From: Candidatus Nitrotoga sp. LAW | GTDB taxonomy: Bacteria > Pseudomonadota > Gammaproteobacteria > Burkholderiales > Gallionellaceae | DNA: 64,000 nt | NCBI GenBank assembly: GCA_003402315.1 | Contig: QFXI01000015.1 | Coordinates: 22,159 to 86,158 of the forward strand | Direction: 5' to 3' | Shown here: one piece after another, positions 1 to 9,879 of the stretch | Layout of the letters: each line of letters opens with the position of its first letter | How positions within the stretch are numbered: position 1 is the stretch's first letter | The notes under the pieces: generated by a model | Seen by the model: the letters and a program-made list of their open reading frames with translations, nothing else | What the model was told of the DNA's origin: nothing | Database searches by the model: none | Made by a program: the position numbers and the translations under genes

Positions 1-2286
1 CTACTCCTTGACTATCTGGGCGAGATGGGCGCGCGTACCGTGGTGTTCGATATCCTTTTCGCTGATCAAAGGGAAAATGATGGGCAACTGCGGGAAGCGA
101 TTGCACGTAATCCGAATGTGGTGCTTGCCGCTACCATGCGCAGTGAAACTGAAGGCGAAGAACAGGTACTCACTGATCTGCGCGGTTTAACTTGGAATGT
201 CCCGCCTGGATTGCCGTCTTACTACTGGCCAGCAATCCAATTACCGTTGGCGTCATTTACCCAACCTGCGCCTGACTATGCAGGTATCGGCGTAGTGTCC
301 GTGCGGGCGGACCCGGATGGCATGCTGCGCCGATTTCCGCTATTTCACCGTATTGACGGTCAGGTTATTCCAAGCTTGCCTCTCGCTGCGCATTTTTCTG
401 GGGCACCCCACCCACCGGTACGTCCCATTCCAGGTGGCATACAAATCGGCTCTTTTAACTGGCCTACGGATAAGAAGGGCGCTGTCCATCTCTTCTACCC
501 GAGCAATCCGAACTCAGTGCTGTCCATGCCCTTCTCACGTATCGCAATGGCAATGCTGGGGTCGCCCGGCCAGGAATTGTCCCCAACTATGATTCGCGGT
601 AAGACCGTTTTTATCGGTAGTACCGCTATCTTTGCCGATCGAATTCACACCCCGGTGGGTGAAATAAATGGTCTCTATGTACTGGCCATTACCCATCAAT
701 CCCTCGCGAAAAATCTCGTGCTCACGCCACCCCGCTGGTACTGGTCAACGGGATTACTGTTCATCGCGCTTGTTCCTGCCCTATTGTTGATATGGCAGCC
801 CCGCAGGCATGCACTTACCGGTGCGGCAACCAGCATCGGTGCGGCACTTGTTGTTTATGTAATCCATTTGAGCCTGCTCCACTGGCTGAAGCAGGAAAGC
901 TCTTTATTACTGCCTCTGCTGACGTTACTGTCCATCAATCTATTGGAAACCATGCATTCACTGCGCCTTCTGAATAAGGAGCAGAAGGCAAAAATTCACG
1001 TCCTTACCAACGTTGACCAACTTACGTTGCTGCCCAACCGTTTTGCCCTGCACGCACAGATCGCACATGCCATCGAAGGTGCGCACATGAATAAAAGCAG
1101 CCTTGCCGTCCTGCTGATTGATCTTGACGGCTTTAATACTATTAACGATACCCTTGGCGCCGAAACGGGAGATCAAATGTTGTTGGACGTAACCGCCCGT
1201 TTGAAGTCGAGCGTTCGGACCAACGATATTGTCGCGCGTCTGGGCGGCGACGAATTTTGTATTGTTATCAATGGAGTGGAAGCTGCTTCAGCCGTGCTCT
1301 GCGCAGAAAAAATACTTAACGCGCTCGCACAACCCTATCATCTTGTAGGCCAGGAACTGCACATCACTTCCAGTATCGGCATCAGTCTTTATCCAGATGA
1401 TGGCAGCGATGTCAGCTCACTTCTGAAAAATGCGGGTGCTGCCATGTACCACGCCAAGGTTCAGGGTTGTAACAGCTACTGCCAGTTTACATCTGACCTA
1501 AGCCGGGATGCCATGAACCGGTTGCTACTGGAAAATCAGTTGCATCAGGCACTGGTACGGGATGAATTAGTGTTGTTCTACCAACCCCAAATTAACGTGC
1601 AGTCTGGGCGCATGATTGCTGTGGAAGCGTTGGTGCGCTGGAATCATCCGGAACGCGGCCTGCTTTTTCCAGACGTATTTATCCCCATGGCGGAAAGTTC
1701 AGGTTTGATTTTGCCTTTGGGAGAATGGGTATTGCGTACCGCTTGCCGGCAAATGCAGGTATGGCATGCGGCGGGGCTCACGCACATCAATCGTGTAGCA
1801 ATCAATTTGTCGGCCCGCCAATTCGAGCAGCTTACTTTGCCAGCGCTTGTGACAAGCGTTCTCAAAGAGACCCAACTCGATGCGGCTCATCTGGAACTGG
1901 AGATCACCGAATCTGCTGCCATGAAAAACCCCCAACGCAGCATCGAAACTCTCAATACGCTTAGAAGCATGGGCATCACCCTGTCATTGGATGACTTCGG
2001 CACTGGCCATTCATCTTTAACTTATCTCAAACTATTTCCAATCACCACCCTGAAAATTGACAAATCTTTCGTGCGCGATATTGAGACCGATCACCACGCC
2101 GCGGAAATCTGTGCCTCGGCCATCGATCTCGCCCATAAACTTGGCTTGAATGTAGTGGCCGAAGGTGTAGAAAATGCAGAACAACTTCTCTTTCTGCGCA
2201 ATATCAAATGTGGCGACGCGCAAGGCTATCTTTTCAGCCGTCCGCTCTCATCTGCAGATTTAGAAAACTTCAAATTGGCGCTGTGA
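1..2286 (+). CDS. CHASE2-GGDEF-EAL c-di-GMP turnover protein (5' end outside window)
   Basis: Membrane-bound cyclic-di-GMP enzyme. The frame is open from base 1 and the residues before the first in-window Met (LLLDYLGE) fit a CHASE2 domain, so the true start lies upstream. Order: extracytoplasmic CHASE2 sensor (to about base 720), three hydrophobic segments (about 735-950), GGDEF domain with GGDEF at 1243-1257 and an RxxD inhibitory site (RTND) five residues before it, then an EAL domain with EALVRW (from 1624), ELEITES, LDDFGTGHSS, KIDKSF and AEGVE. Both active sites look intact, so it may make and degrade c-di-GMP; which activity dominates cannot be read from sequence. It ends about 320 bases before the injection-system operon and no link between them is visible. 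Confidence 0.93.
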   Translation, partial: LLLDYLGEMGARTVVFDILFADQRENDGQLREAIARNPNVVLAATMRSETEGEEQVLTDLRGLTWNVPPGLPSYYWPAIQLPLASFTQPAPDYAGIGVVSVRADPDGMLRRFPLFHRIDGQVIPSLPLAAHFSGAPHPPVRPIPGGIQIGSFNWPTDKKGAVHLFYPSNPNSVLSMPFSRIAMAMLGSPGQELSPTMIRGKTVFIGSTAIFADRIHTPVGEINGLYVLAITHQSLAKNLVLTPPRWYWSTGLLFIALVPALLLIWQPRRHALTGAATSIGAALVVYVIHLSLLHWLKQESSLLLPLLTLLSINLLETMHSLRLLNKEQKAKIHVLTNVDQLTLLPNRFALHAQIAHAIEGAHMNKSSLAVLLIDLDGFNTINDTLGAETGDQMLLDVTARLKSSVRTNDIVARLGGDEFCIVINGVEAASAVLCAEKILNALAQPYHLVGQELHITSSIGISLYPDDGSDVSSLLKNAGAAMYHAKVQGCNSYCQFTSDLSRDAMNRLLLENQLHQALVRDELVLFYQPQINVQSGRMIAVEALVRWNHPERGLLFPDVFIPMAESSGLILPLGEWVLRTACRQMQVWHAAGLTHINRVAINLSARQFEQLTLPALVTSVLKETQLDAAHLELEITESAAMKNPQRSIETLNTLRSMGITLSLDDFGTGHSSLTYLKLFPITTLKIDKSFVRDIETDHHAAEICASAIDLAHKLGLNVVAEGVENAEQLLFLRNIKCGDAQGYLFSRPLSSADLENFKLAL

Positions 2287-2607
2287 CAAAAGATAACGAC
2301 AAACGCTAGCCCAATATCCTATGTTGGCTACCGCACAGAGTTTAAAATGAAGCAGGAATATATTAATATGGAATGCCAATTGAATGCAGCGCAAATAACG
2401 AATTACTGGCCTACTGAATGTACTCAAAAATAGATTTCAACGCCTTTAAAATTAAAGTGTTGGGATAATAAAAACAAAACATCTATACCAGCAGTTGAGT
2501 TCTGAAGGGTAGGCAACGATTCTCGATTGGTAACAGGATAGGCATTAGCCCGATACCGAAAAATTAGCCAATTTATAAGCAGCTCCCATACTTCTAAGGA
2601 GGTTCGC
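2287..2607. other. Intergenic region before the injection-system operon
   Basis: No credible gene. A weak imperfect inverted repeat (TAGCCCAA / TTGGCTA, about 2307-2330) lies after the c-di-GMP gene but has no T-run, so I do not call it a terminator. The 3' end carries a strong ribosome binding site (TAAGGAGGT, about 2595-2603) for the next gene. The operon promoter is probably here but I could not identify it with confidence. Confidence 0.5.
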
Positions 2608-2973
2608 ATGGCAGAAAAAATCAATTGGAACTTTGTAATACAAGCACTTGACGGTCCTTCCGTCTCGGGTGCAGGTAACCTGGATCTTGATGCCTACGAC
2701 AAGATCAAAGTGACGATCACTGCCGGTGCGACCCAGCAGGTCAATCTGGTGCCAAGCGGCGCAGTTTCCCTACTCATTATCAATCCTGCCGTGCCCGACG
2801 TTGATCTTAGCTATAAGGTCGGTGCCAATGTGGTTGCACTAGACGGTCCACACGTGTTGATCGGCACAGGCGCTGTAAGTCTGCTTGGCGGCGCGGCGAA
2901 CCTTTCCTTCACTAATAACACAACCGCCGATGCGACCATCGAAATACTGCTAGGACGTGACGCAACGCCATAA
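2608..2973 (+). CDS. Small beta-rich protein, first gene of eCIS operon
   Basis: Protein of 121 residues of unknown function. It has no signal peptide or membrane segment and is rich in Val, Ala, Gly, Asn and Thr in alternating patterns typical of beta strands (for example AVSLLIINPAVPDVDLSYKV). The start is fixed by a strong AAGGAGGT site. It lies 43 bases before the sheath gene, on the same strand, and probably shares its transcript. By position it could be a minor structural or decoration protein of the injection particle; this is inference only. Confidence 0.75.
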   Translation: MAEKINWNFVIQALDGPSVSGAGNLDLDAYDKIKVTITAGATQQVNLVPSGAVSLLIINPAVPDVDLSYKVGANVVALDGPHVLIGTGAVSLLGGAANLSFTNNTTADATIEILLGRDATP

Positions 2974-3016
2974 ATCCGTACCATAAATATAACCATCACT
3001 TTAAAGGAGGAGCAAC

Positions 3017-4600
3017 ATGCCGGTTACCTTATCCTACCCTGGCGTCTACATTGAAGAAGTGTCCAGTGGCGTGCGTACCATTACCGGTGTGGCTACCTCC
3101 ATCACCGCCTTCATCGGGCGCACCCTGCGCGGCCCGGTGAATGATCCGGTGCGCGTGCAAAGTTTCGCCGAGTTTGAGCGGCGTTTCGGCGGGCTGTGGC
3201 GCGATAGCACCCTGAGTTATGCGCTACAGCATTTTTTTCAAAATGGTGGTACGGATGCCCTTATCGTACGCGTTCACAATGGTGCGGCGGCCGCAACGCT
3301 CACCTTGGCGGTAGGCTTTAATCTGGTTGCTTCCAATCCCGGTAAGTGGGGCGAGAAGTTGCGGGTGCGAATCGATTACAACACCCGCCCGCATCTCCCC
3401 ACCGATCCTGCTAACAGCCTGTTCAATCTTTCGGTGCGCGATACCGCCACCGGTACGACCGAGCGTTTCCTTAACCTCTCCACCGATCCCAATAACGCGC
3501 GCTTTGTTACGCGAGTACTTGAACAGGAGTCCAACTTGGTGCGGATTGTCACACCACCCGGCACGGTGCCTGCGCTACGTCCCACCGCTCATGGCAACCC
3601 GCCTGCCGGTGCCGATCCGCTGCTGGATAACGCCTCCTCGACCGCGTTCACGGCAACGGGCAATGAAGGGGCAGCCATCACCGACAACCAGATATCTCTA
3701 GCCTCGCTGGAAGCATCCAAACAGGGGATATGGGCCTTACAGAAGGCAGACCTGTTCAATCTGCTGTGCGTTCCTCCGCTAACGCGTGAACCAGGCGGCG
3801 ATGTAAATTCCCAAACCCGCAGCGCCGCCGCTGCCTATTGCCTTGCGCGGCGCGCCATGTACATCGTCGACCCGCTCATGGCCTGGGACGAGCCTTCCGA
3901 CCTTACCGGCGCCAGCGGCCTGGACAGCGTCAGCTGGGGCCTGGCCCGCAGCGCAAATGCGGCGCTATATTTCCCCTATCTTCGCCAGCCCGATCCTTTG
4001 CAGGAAAATCGCTTAGCTGACTTCGCCCCCTGCGGTGCGGTGGCCGGAATCATGGCGCGCACCGACGGCCAACGCGGCGTGTGGAAAGCCCCTGCCGGGA
4101 ACGATGCCACCCTTAACGGCGTGGTCGAACTCACGGTAAAACTCACCGATGGCGAAAATGGCCAACTCAATCCACTGGCAGTCAACTGCCTGCGTTCCTT
4201 CCCGGTCACTGGCCGGCTTGTTTGGGGTGCCCGCACCTTGCGCGGCGCGGACCAGCTTGCCTCGGAATGGAAATACCTTCCAGTGCGCCGCACGGCGCTG
4301 TTTCTCGAGGAAAGCCTATTCCGGGGCTCGCAATGGGTGGTATTCGAACCGAATGATGAACCACTTTGGGCACAGATACGCCTCAATCTCGGCGCTTTTA
4401 TGCAGAACCTATTTCGCCAAGGCGCTTTTCAGGGCCGCAGCCCGCGCGAGGCGTATTTTGTCAAATGCGACAGGGAAACCACCACCCAGAATGACATTGA
4501 TCTGGGCATCGTCAATATCGTAGTGGGTTTCGCGCCGCTCAAACCCGCCGAATTCGTGGTGATCAAACTTCAGCAGATCGCCGGCCAAGTTCAAGTCTGA
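3017..4600 (+). CDS. Contractile sheath protein of eCIS
   Basis: Sheath subunit whose contraction drives the inner tube through the target envelope. The N-terminus (LSYPGVYIEEVSSG, then ITAFIGRTLRGPVNDP) is the hallmark start of phage tail sheath and Afp/PVC sheath proteins. The C-terminal part (about residues 380-527: FLEESLFRGSQWVVFEPND, LWAQIRLNLGAFMQNLFRQGAF) matches the conserved sheath C-terminal domain that interlocks subunits. At 527 residues it is full length. A strong AAAGGAGG site precedes ATG. Only one sheath gene is present, whereas Afp has three. Confidence 0.97.
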   Translation: MPVTLSYPGVYIEEVSSGVRTITGVATSITAFIGRTLRGPVNDPVRVQSFAEFERRFGGLWRDSTLSYALQHFFQNGGTDALIVRVHNGAAAATLTLAVGFNLVASNPGKWGEKLRVRIDYNTRPHLPTDPANSLFNLSVRDTATGTTERFLNLSTDPNNARFVTRVLEQESNLVRIVTPPGTVPALRPTAHGNPPAGADPLLDNASSTAFTATGNEGAAITDNQISLASLEASKQGIWALQKADLFNLLCVPPLTREPGGDVNSQTRSAAAAYCLARRAMYIVDPLMAWDEPSDLTGASGLDSVSWGLARSANAALYFPYLRQPDPLQENRLADFAPCGAVAGIMARTDGQRGVWKAPAGNDATLNGVVELTVKLTDGENGQLNPLAVNCLRSFPVTGRLVWGARTLRGADQLASEWKYLPVRRTALFLEESLFRGSQWVVFEPNDEPLWAQIRLNLGAFMQNLFRQGAFQGRSPREAYFVKCDRETTTQNDIDLGIVNIVVGFAPLKPAEFVVIKLQQIAGQVQV

Positions 4601-4624
4601 CCCTGATAATTAGGAGGCATATCC

Positions 4625-5149
4625 ATGGCAACATTCACTGTTAACGCACAGCGCTTCGATCCTTATAAAAATTTCAAATTCCGCGTCAAATGGGATGGCC
4701 GATATGTCGCGGGCATTTCCAAGGTAGGCGCAATCAAGCGCAGCACTGAATTGGTTGAACACCGGGAAGGAGGCGATCCATCCACGTCGCGTAAATCACC
4801 CGGCCGCACCAAATTTGAGGCAATTACGCTGGATCGCGGCGTTACCCATGACACCGAATTTGAAAAATGGGCCAACAAGGTTTGGAACTATGGCTCTGGT
4901 TTGGGCGCCGAGGTCTCGTTGAAGGATTTCCGCAAGGATCTCATCATCGAGGTTTATAACGAGGCAGGCCAACTTGCGCTCGCCTACAAGGTGTATCGTT
5001 GCTGGGTGTCAGAATACCAGGCCTTACCTGATCTTGACGCTAATGCCAACGCGGTGGCCATCCAGCACATCAAGCTGGAAAACGAGGGCTGGGAACGTGA
5101 CTACGATGTAACCGAACCCAGCGAACCCAGCTTCACGGAACCAGCCTGA
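4625..5149 (+). CDS. Inner tube protein of eCIS (gp19/Afp1-like)
   Basis: Subunit of the rigid inner tube that the sheath propels. Its 174 residues fit the T4 gp19/Afp1 family: DPYKNFKFRVKWDGRYVAGISKV at the start, a mid-region STELVEHREGGDPSTSRKSPG, then FEAITLDRGVTHDTEFEKWANKVW. It lies 24 bases after the sheath gene behind a TAGGAGG site. Its stop overlaps the next start as TGATG, so translation is probably coupled. Sheath followed directly by tube is the usual order. Confidence 0.95.
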   Translation: MATFTVNAQRFDPYKNFKFRVKWDGRYVAGISKVGAIKRSTELVEHREGGDPSTSRKSPGRTKFEAITLDRGVTHDTEFEKWANKVWNYGSGLGAEVSLKDFRKDLIIEVYNEAGQLALAYKVYRCWVSEYQALPDLDANANAVAIQHIKLENEGWERDYDVTEPSEPSFTEPA

Positions 5150-5886
5150 TGCACATACCAGTGCCTGGTGAAGCGGAGATACTCTCGTTGTGGGAGCGCG
5201 GCCTCGCGCGGCATCCGATTGACCGGGCATTGTTGCTTTACGCTTGGGCGCAACCAGATCTACCGCCTTCCAGTTTCCCGGATCTGCCGTTAGGAACAAT
5301 CAACAAGACGCTATTACGCCTGCGCGAAACCTGCTTCGGGCCGCGCATCATTGCCTGCATTGATTGCGGGCATTGCGGCACACGCATGGAAATCGCCCTC
5401 GATACTAGGCAGCTACTCGCCGGTATCAATGAGGATGATACGACCAGCGATTTCAAAGTTACACCAGCTGAATTTGAAGTCTCTAATCTTCGCTTCCGTG
5501 TACCATGCAGCCGTGATCTCGCGGCAGTTAGCGGGGAGCGGGATCTCAAGGTGGCGGCAATGAAGCTGTTGGAACAATGTTGTCTTGAACATCCAGAAAA
5601 TAGTGACGCAAATTTTGGAAATCTGCTTGCTGAGGCCGAAGCAGCCATGGAAGAACTCGATCCTGCAGCTGACATCAACCTTTCCCTTAGCTGCGAGGAC
5701 TGTGGCCACAGCTGGCTGGCGGACTTCAATATCGGCACATTGCTGTGGGATGAAATCGATGTCCGTGCACGGGCCTTACTTACCGAAGTGCATAGCCTTG
5801 CCCAGGCGTATGGTTGGACTGAACCGGAAATATTCGCGCTCTCACCGCAACGGCGTGCAGTTTATCTCGACATGGTGGGTGTATGA
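5149..5886 (+). CDS. Zinc-ribbon baseplate assembly protein (T4 gp51-like)
   Basis: Protein of 245 residues with two cysteine clusters, CIDCGHCG near residue 69 and CEDCGHSW near residue 181, which together look like a structural zinc-binding site. The C-terminus (EIFALSPQRRAVYLDMV) resembles the short helical motif of phage baseplate hub/assembly proteins found between tube and ATPase genes in eCIS loci. The role in baseplate or hub assembly is inferred from family resemblance and position. Start overlaps the tube stop (TGATG); stop overlaps the next start (ATGA). Confidence 0.75.
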   Translation: MHIPVPGEAEILSLWERGLARHPIDRALLLYAWAQPDLPPSSFPDLPLGTINKTLLRLRETCFGPRIIACIDCGHCGTRMEIALDTRQLLAGINEDDTTSDFKVTPAEFEVSNLRFRVPCSRDLAAVSGERDLKVAAMKLLEQCCLEHPENSDANFGNLLAEAEAAMEELDPAADINLSLSCEDCGHSWLADFNIGTLLWDEIDVRARALLTEVHSLAQAYGWTEPEIFALSPQRRAVYLDMVGV

Positions 5887-6614
5887 GCGGATTTCTGCAT
5901 CGGCTCGCCGCACAGGCCATGGGCAGCACAAATACCCTGCGTTCCGCAGTACGCACACCTTATGCCCCTCTTTCACCGGTAAACAAGGTAGAACCGGACA
6001 CGCAAGTTGCTACATTGAACCCAATTGATACCGAACGGCAACATAGGGGCAACGGTGGTGGGGAGAGGGCTTCTGTGGCCAATCAAGAGCAGCAACATGT
6101 CAATACCTATGCGGGAATCGGCACACAGCCCCGCGACAATGAAATTGCACCGTCGCTACCTGAAATATTAGTTACCAAACCGGACATTGGCTTGCATACA
6201 AAACCAGATCGCCCCAGCGGCCTACCCTCATCGGCAAAAACAATGTTGCGGCAATCAAGTATGGGAAAAACGGTTGCGGGTGAACCTCCAGTTTTGGCTG
6301 AGGGAATTGAAATGCGTGTCCCGGAAAATGATTCCACAACGCTCCCAGGGAGCAATTACCCTACGCCACTTTTGCCGTTGAAGAATGCCGCACGTCCCTC
6401 GGCTTTGAATGCAAGCGCGGCAACGCAACGTAGCGAACACGGTAGCCCTGGCCGACAAGGTCAGGCCGATGAAATCACCGAAGTGCATGTGAGCATAGGC
6501 CGCATCGAAGTCACTGCCGTGCATGAGCCGCCACCACCAAAACGCCAGGCTCCGGCGTCAGCCAAGCCGCTGTCGCTCGATGAATATCTTGCCCGCCGAG
6601 GTAAAAAAACATGA
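5883..6614 (+). CDS. Disordered eCIS-associated protein
   Basis: Protein of 243 residues, unrecognised. It is mostly low-complexity and rich in Pro, Ser, Ala, Asn and Gln with few hydrophobic blocks, so probably unstructured. The ends look ordered: SGFLHRLAAQAMGS at the N-terminus, and EVHVSIGRIEVTAV followed by SLDEYLARRGKKT at the C-terminus. That terminal pattern is common in proteins placed just before DUF4255 genes in eCIS loci. It is joined to both neighbours by ATGA overlaps. A linker, chaperone or length-setting role would be speculation. Confidence 0.72.
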   Translation: MSGFLHRLAAQAMGSTNTLRSAVRTPYAPLSPVNKVEPDTQVATLNPIDTERQHRGNGGGERASVANQEQQHVNTYAGIGTQPRDNEIAPSLPEILVTKPDIGLHTKPDRPSGLPSSAKTMLRQSSMGKTVAGEPPVLAEGIEMRVPENDSTTLPGSNYPTPLLPLKNAARPSALNASAATQRSEHGSPGRQGQADEITEVHVSIGRIEVTAVHEPPPPKRQAPASAKPLSLDEYLARRGKKT

Positions 6615-7951
6615 GCAGCGCTCTCGCCATTGCCGGGGTGACCGCCGTGTTGCGCGATCTGCTCAATGACGGGTTGATCAACAATGACGCAACAGGCACT
6701 CTCGGCGCTACGGTCTCGGTAACCGCTGGGCCACCTGACCGGGTGATACCGGCAAACGGTGGCACTGAGTCCTCCCAACTCAATCTGTTTATGTACCACG
6801 TTACACCCAACAGTGGCTGGCGCAACGAAAGGTTTCCTTCGCTCGATGCCTCCGGTAACCAGCGATTATCCAACGCACCGCTCGCCCTCAACCTGCATTA
6901 CCTGCTTTCAGCCCACGGCAGCGTAGACCTGCACGGTGAAATTCTGCTCGGTTATGCCATGCAACTTCTGCACGAAACACCGATACTCAGCCGCAAAGCT
7001 ATTCGGAAGGCACTCGATCCTTCGCCTCCGGTAGGGGGTACGGCACTTCCGCCCGCGCTAAAGGCGTTAGCGGATTCTGGACTTGAAAATCAGATCGAGC
7101 TGATCAAAATCACACCGGAATATCTCAACACCGAAGAAATGTCCAAGCTCTGGACCGCCACGCAAAGCCATTTGCGTCCCACCGCAGCCTACATGGCCAG
7201 CGTAGTGTTAATAGAATCGAGCAAATCAGTCCGATCTGCCCTGCCGGTGCTAACGCGGGGGCCTGTGGTAAAGCCCGATCCGCTAAATATAGATACGTGG
7301 TACGAAAGTGGCATCAGTGCTGTGACTGGCCTTATTCCCCCTTATCCGATACTCGTCAGCATAGAACTGCCTAACAAGCAAATAGCCGCGCGCCTCGGCG
7401 AGGCCATTAAACTGAAAGGCTACAACCTCAGCGGAACAAATCTTGCCGTGCGTTTCGCGCATCCTAGCCTGACTGCACCGATTGATATCGCTTTCGGTAC
7501 TAATGCGAATGAAGAGAGTTTTTCAGTGGCCTTGCCCAATACCGCTCAGGACAACATCGACTGGCCTGCGGGTATATGGGAAGTGACTGCACTTTTACAA
7601 CGTCCTGGTGAGACCGAAATCCGCAGTACCAATTCACTTGCGCTGTTCCTGGCACCGCGTATCGACGTAGCGGGCTCCACTGCCACTCGCGACTCTTCCG
7701 GAGTAACCATCAATCTTATTTTTGCTCCGCAAGCCCGGCCCGACCAACGGATAAGCCTCAATGCAGGCGGATATGAGGCGTCGCCAGAGAAATTTACCGT
7801 CCCGACAGCCAGCCTTCAATTCAAATATGCGCAATTGCCTGCGGGGAACCATCTGTTGCGCTTGCGCGTCGATGGCGCTGACAGCTTGCTGGTGAACCGG
7901 CTTACTACGCCGCCGCAATTCGACAACACACAGGTGTTAACCGTGCCATGA
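6611..7951 (+). CDS. DUF4255 tail terminator/cap protein (Afp16-like)
   Basis: Protein of 446 residues. Residues 1-190 form a DUF4255 (Pvc16 N-terminal) domain: ALAIAGVTAVLRDLLNDGLI, then LNLFMYHVTPNSGWRNE and LALNLHYLLSAHG. Afp16-type proteins cap the distal end of tube and sheath and fix particle length. The remaining residues (about 230-446) are beta-rich and look like Ig-like modules. ATGA overlaps link it to the genes on both sides. Placing the cap just before the AAA+ ATPase is common in eCIS loci. Confidence 0.92.
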   Translation: MSSALAIAGVTAVLRDLLNDGLINNDATGTLGATVSVTAGPPDRVIPANGGTESSQLNLFMYHVTPNSGWRNERFPSLDASGNQRLSNAPLALNLHYLLSAHGSVDLHGEILLGYAMQLLHETPILSRKAIRKALDPSPPVGGTALPPALKALADSGLENQIELIKITPEYLNTEEMSKLWTATQSHLRPTAAYMASVVLIESSKSVRSALPVLTRGPVVKPDPLNIDTWYESGISAVTGLIPPYPILVSIELPNKQIAARLGEAIKLKGYNLSGTNLAVRFAHPSLTAPIDIAFGTNANEESFSVALPNTAQDNIDWPAGIWEVTALLQRPGETEIRSTNSLALFLAPRIDVAGSTATRDSSGVTINLIFAPQARPDQRISLNAGGYEASPEKFTVPTASLQFKYAQLPAGNHLLRLRVDGADSLLVNRLTTPPQFDNTQVLTVP

Positions 7952-9879
7952 ACGCTCCCGACCCACGTCACGACTGGACCAATGCAAATCAACGTCTTAT
8001 GGTGGCTGAACTCGCCCGTATCAAGGCGCGCTTGGCTGGTGAGGACCAGGAATCGGCAATGGCTACAGCAGCTGAGATTCGCGCTGTATTGTCGGCACAA
8101 TCAGCCATAGATCGCCTGGTGGATTGCTTTGGCCTCAGCACTTTCGAGCGAGACGTTCTCCTGCTTTGCGCAGGCGTGGAAATGGACGCAAAATTTGCCT
8201 CGCTGTGCGCCACTGCGCAAAGCAATCCCCAGCGATCCTATGCGACATTCAGTTTGGCGCTGGCTACGCTGGAAGAGCCGCATTGGAGTGCGCTTAGTCC
8301 GATACGCCCCCTGCGCCGGTGGCGTCTGATTGAGGTTAGCGAAGAAAACAGCTTGGCAAATGCGCGCTTACGTATAGACGAACGGGTGCTGCACTTCCTG
8401 GCTGGGATGAATTACCTCGACACCCGTCTGGAACCCCTGCTGCAAAACAGCGGCGTGCCAGCGACGATGGCGGATGTTCAACGCAAAACTGCACAAGTTA
8501 TATTGGAGGCATTGTATGAGCGCAATGCACCTGTCCCAGTCATCCAACTGCTGGGGGATGATCGTGACGGCCAAGCGGATATCGCCGCCAGCGTTGCAGC
8601 TGAACTCCTCGGGATGCAACTTCATATCTTGCATGCGGAAGACATACCAGCGGGTGTACATGAACGTAACGCCTTTGCCGTGCTGTGGCAACGCGAATCC
8701 GCGCTGCTGTCCAGCGCTTTGCTGATCGAATGCCGTGACCAGACAAATACAGCCGCAGTCACGCGGCTTGCCGAAGATTTAAGTGGCTTGCTGTTTGCCT
8801 CCAGCCATGATCCGCTGGAACTACAACGCAGCACCTTGCGCTTCACCGTAAACAAACCGGACGCCACGGATCAGAAGCACTTGTGGCAACAAGCATTGGG
8901 TTCAGCGGCACAAAAGCTTAATGGTTCGCTGGACGAGATCGCGTCCCAGTACCGATTGAGCGCACAAACGATCTTGAGTACCGGTGCCGAGATCAGCGGC
9001 GCTATCAGCGCAAGCGATAAACCGGACGAACTGCTATGGCGGGCCTGCCGCACTTTGGGGCGACGGCAGCTGGATGACCTGGCGCAGCGTGTTGAGCCAG
9101 CTTCCCGCTGGGAAGATCTGATCCTGCCGGAACATCAAAAAGTGATCCTGGGCCAGGTCGCCAGCCATGTGCGCAACCGGCTCAAGGTCTGCGACGAATG
9201 GGGGTTTGCCCGCAAGAGTGCCCGCGGCATGGGCCTCAGCACCCTGTTCGCCGGCGAAAGCGGTACCGGCAAAACCATGGCCGCCGAAGTGCTGGCCAAC
9301 GAATTGCACCTCGATCTTTACCGCATAGACCTATCCTCAGTGGTCAGCAAATACATCGGCGAGACGGAAAAGAACCTACGCAAGGTTTTCGACGCCGCCG
9401 AGGACAGCGGCGCAATCCTGCTGTTCGACGAGGCCGATGCCCTGTTCGGCAAGCGCAGCGAAGTGAAAGACAGCCATGACCGCCATGCCAACATCGAAGT
9501 GAGTTATTTGCTGCAACGCATGGAGGCTTACACCGGCCTTGCCATTTTGACCACCAACCTGAAAACGTCGCTGGATACCGCTTTTCAGCGGCGCTTGCGT
9601 TTCGTTGTGCAATTCACTTTCCCCGATACCGAACAGCGCGAGGCCATCTGGCGCAGTGTATTCCCTGGTGCCACGCCGACCCATGGCCTGGACTACCGCA
9701 AGCTAGCGCAGCTCCAAGTGGCAGGCGGAAACATCCGCAACATCGCCCTTAATGCCGCATTTTTGGCCGCCGATGCAGGCGAGGCTGTCGGCATGGTGCA
9801 TCTGCTGCACGCCGCCCACAGCGAGGGTTCAAAGCGCGAGCGCCCTTTAACTGACGCAGAAACGCGGGGGTGGATATGA
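7948..9879 (+). CDS. AAA+ ATPase of eCIS (Afp15-like)
   Basis: ATPase of 643 residues conserved in eCIS loci; Afp15/PVC15 members are thought to act in particle assembly or cargo handling. The N-terminal 400 residues are helical and family-specific. The C-terminal AAA+ module has Walker A (GESGTGKT, about residue 436), Walker B (ILLFDEADALFGKRSE), sensor 1 (ILTTNLKTSLD) and an arginine-finger region (AFQRRLRF). Start and stop each overlap a neighbour by ATGA. It lies directly before the cargo genes, which suits a cargo-related role but does not prove one. Confidence 0.95.
   Translation: MNAPDPRHDWTNANQRLMVAELARIKARLAGEDQESAMATAAEIRAVLSAQSAIDRLVDCFGLSTFERDVLLLCAGVEMDAKFASLCATAQSNPQRSYATFSLALATLEEPHWSALSPIRPLRRWRLIEVSEENSLANARLRIDERVLHFLAGMNYLDTRLEPLLQNSGVPATMADVQRKTAQVILEALYERNAPVPVIQLLGDDRDGQADIAASVAAELLGMQLHILHAEDIPAGVHERNAFAVLWQRESALLSSALLIECRDQTNTAAVTRLAEDLSGLLFASSHDPLELQRSTLRFTVNKPDATDQKHLWQQALGSAAQKLNGSLDEIASQYRLSAQTILSTGAEISGAISASDKPDELLWRACRTLGRRQLDDLAQRVEPASRWEDLILPEHQKVILGQVASHVRNRLKVCDEWGFARKSARGMGLSTLFAGESGTGKTMAAEVLANELHLDLYRIDLSSVVSKYIGETEKNLRKVFDAAEDSGAILLFDEADALFGKRSEVKDSHDRHANIEVSYLLQRMEAYTGLAILTTNLKTSLDTAFQRRLRFVVQFTFPDTEQREAIWRSVFPGATPTHGLDYRKLAQLQVAGGNIRNIALNAAFLAADAGEAVGMVHLLHAAHSEGSKRERPLTDAETRGWI

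Noticed and set aside
2307..2330. Inverted repeat after the first gene as terminator
   Set aside because: Stem has a bulge and no following T-run.
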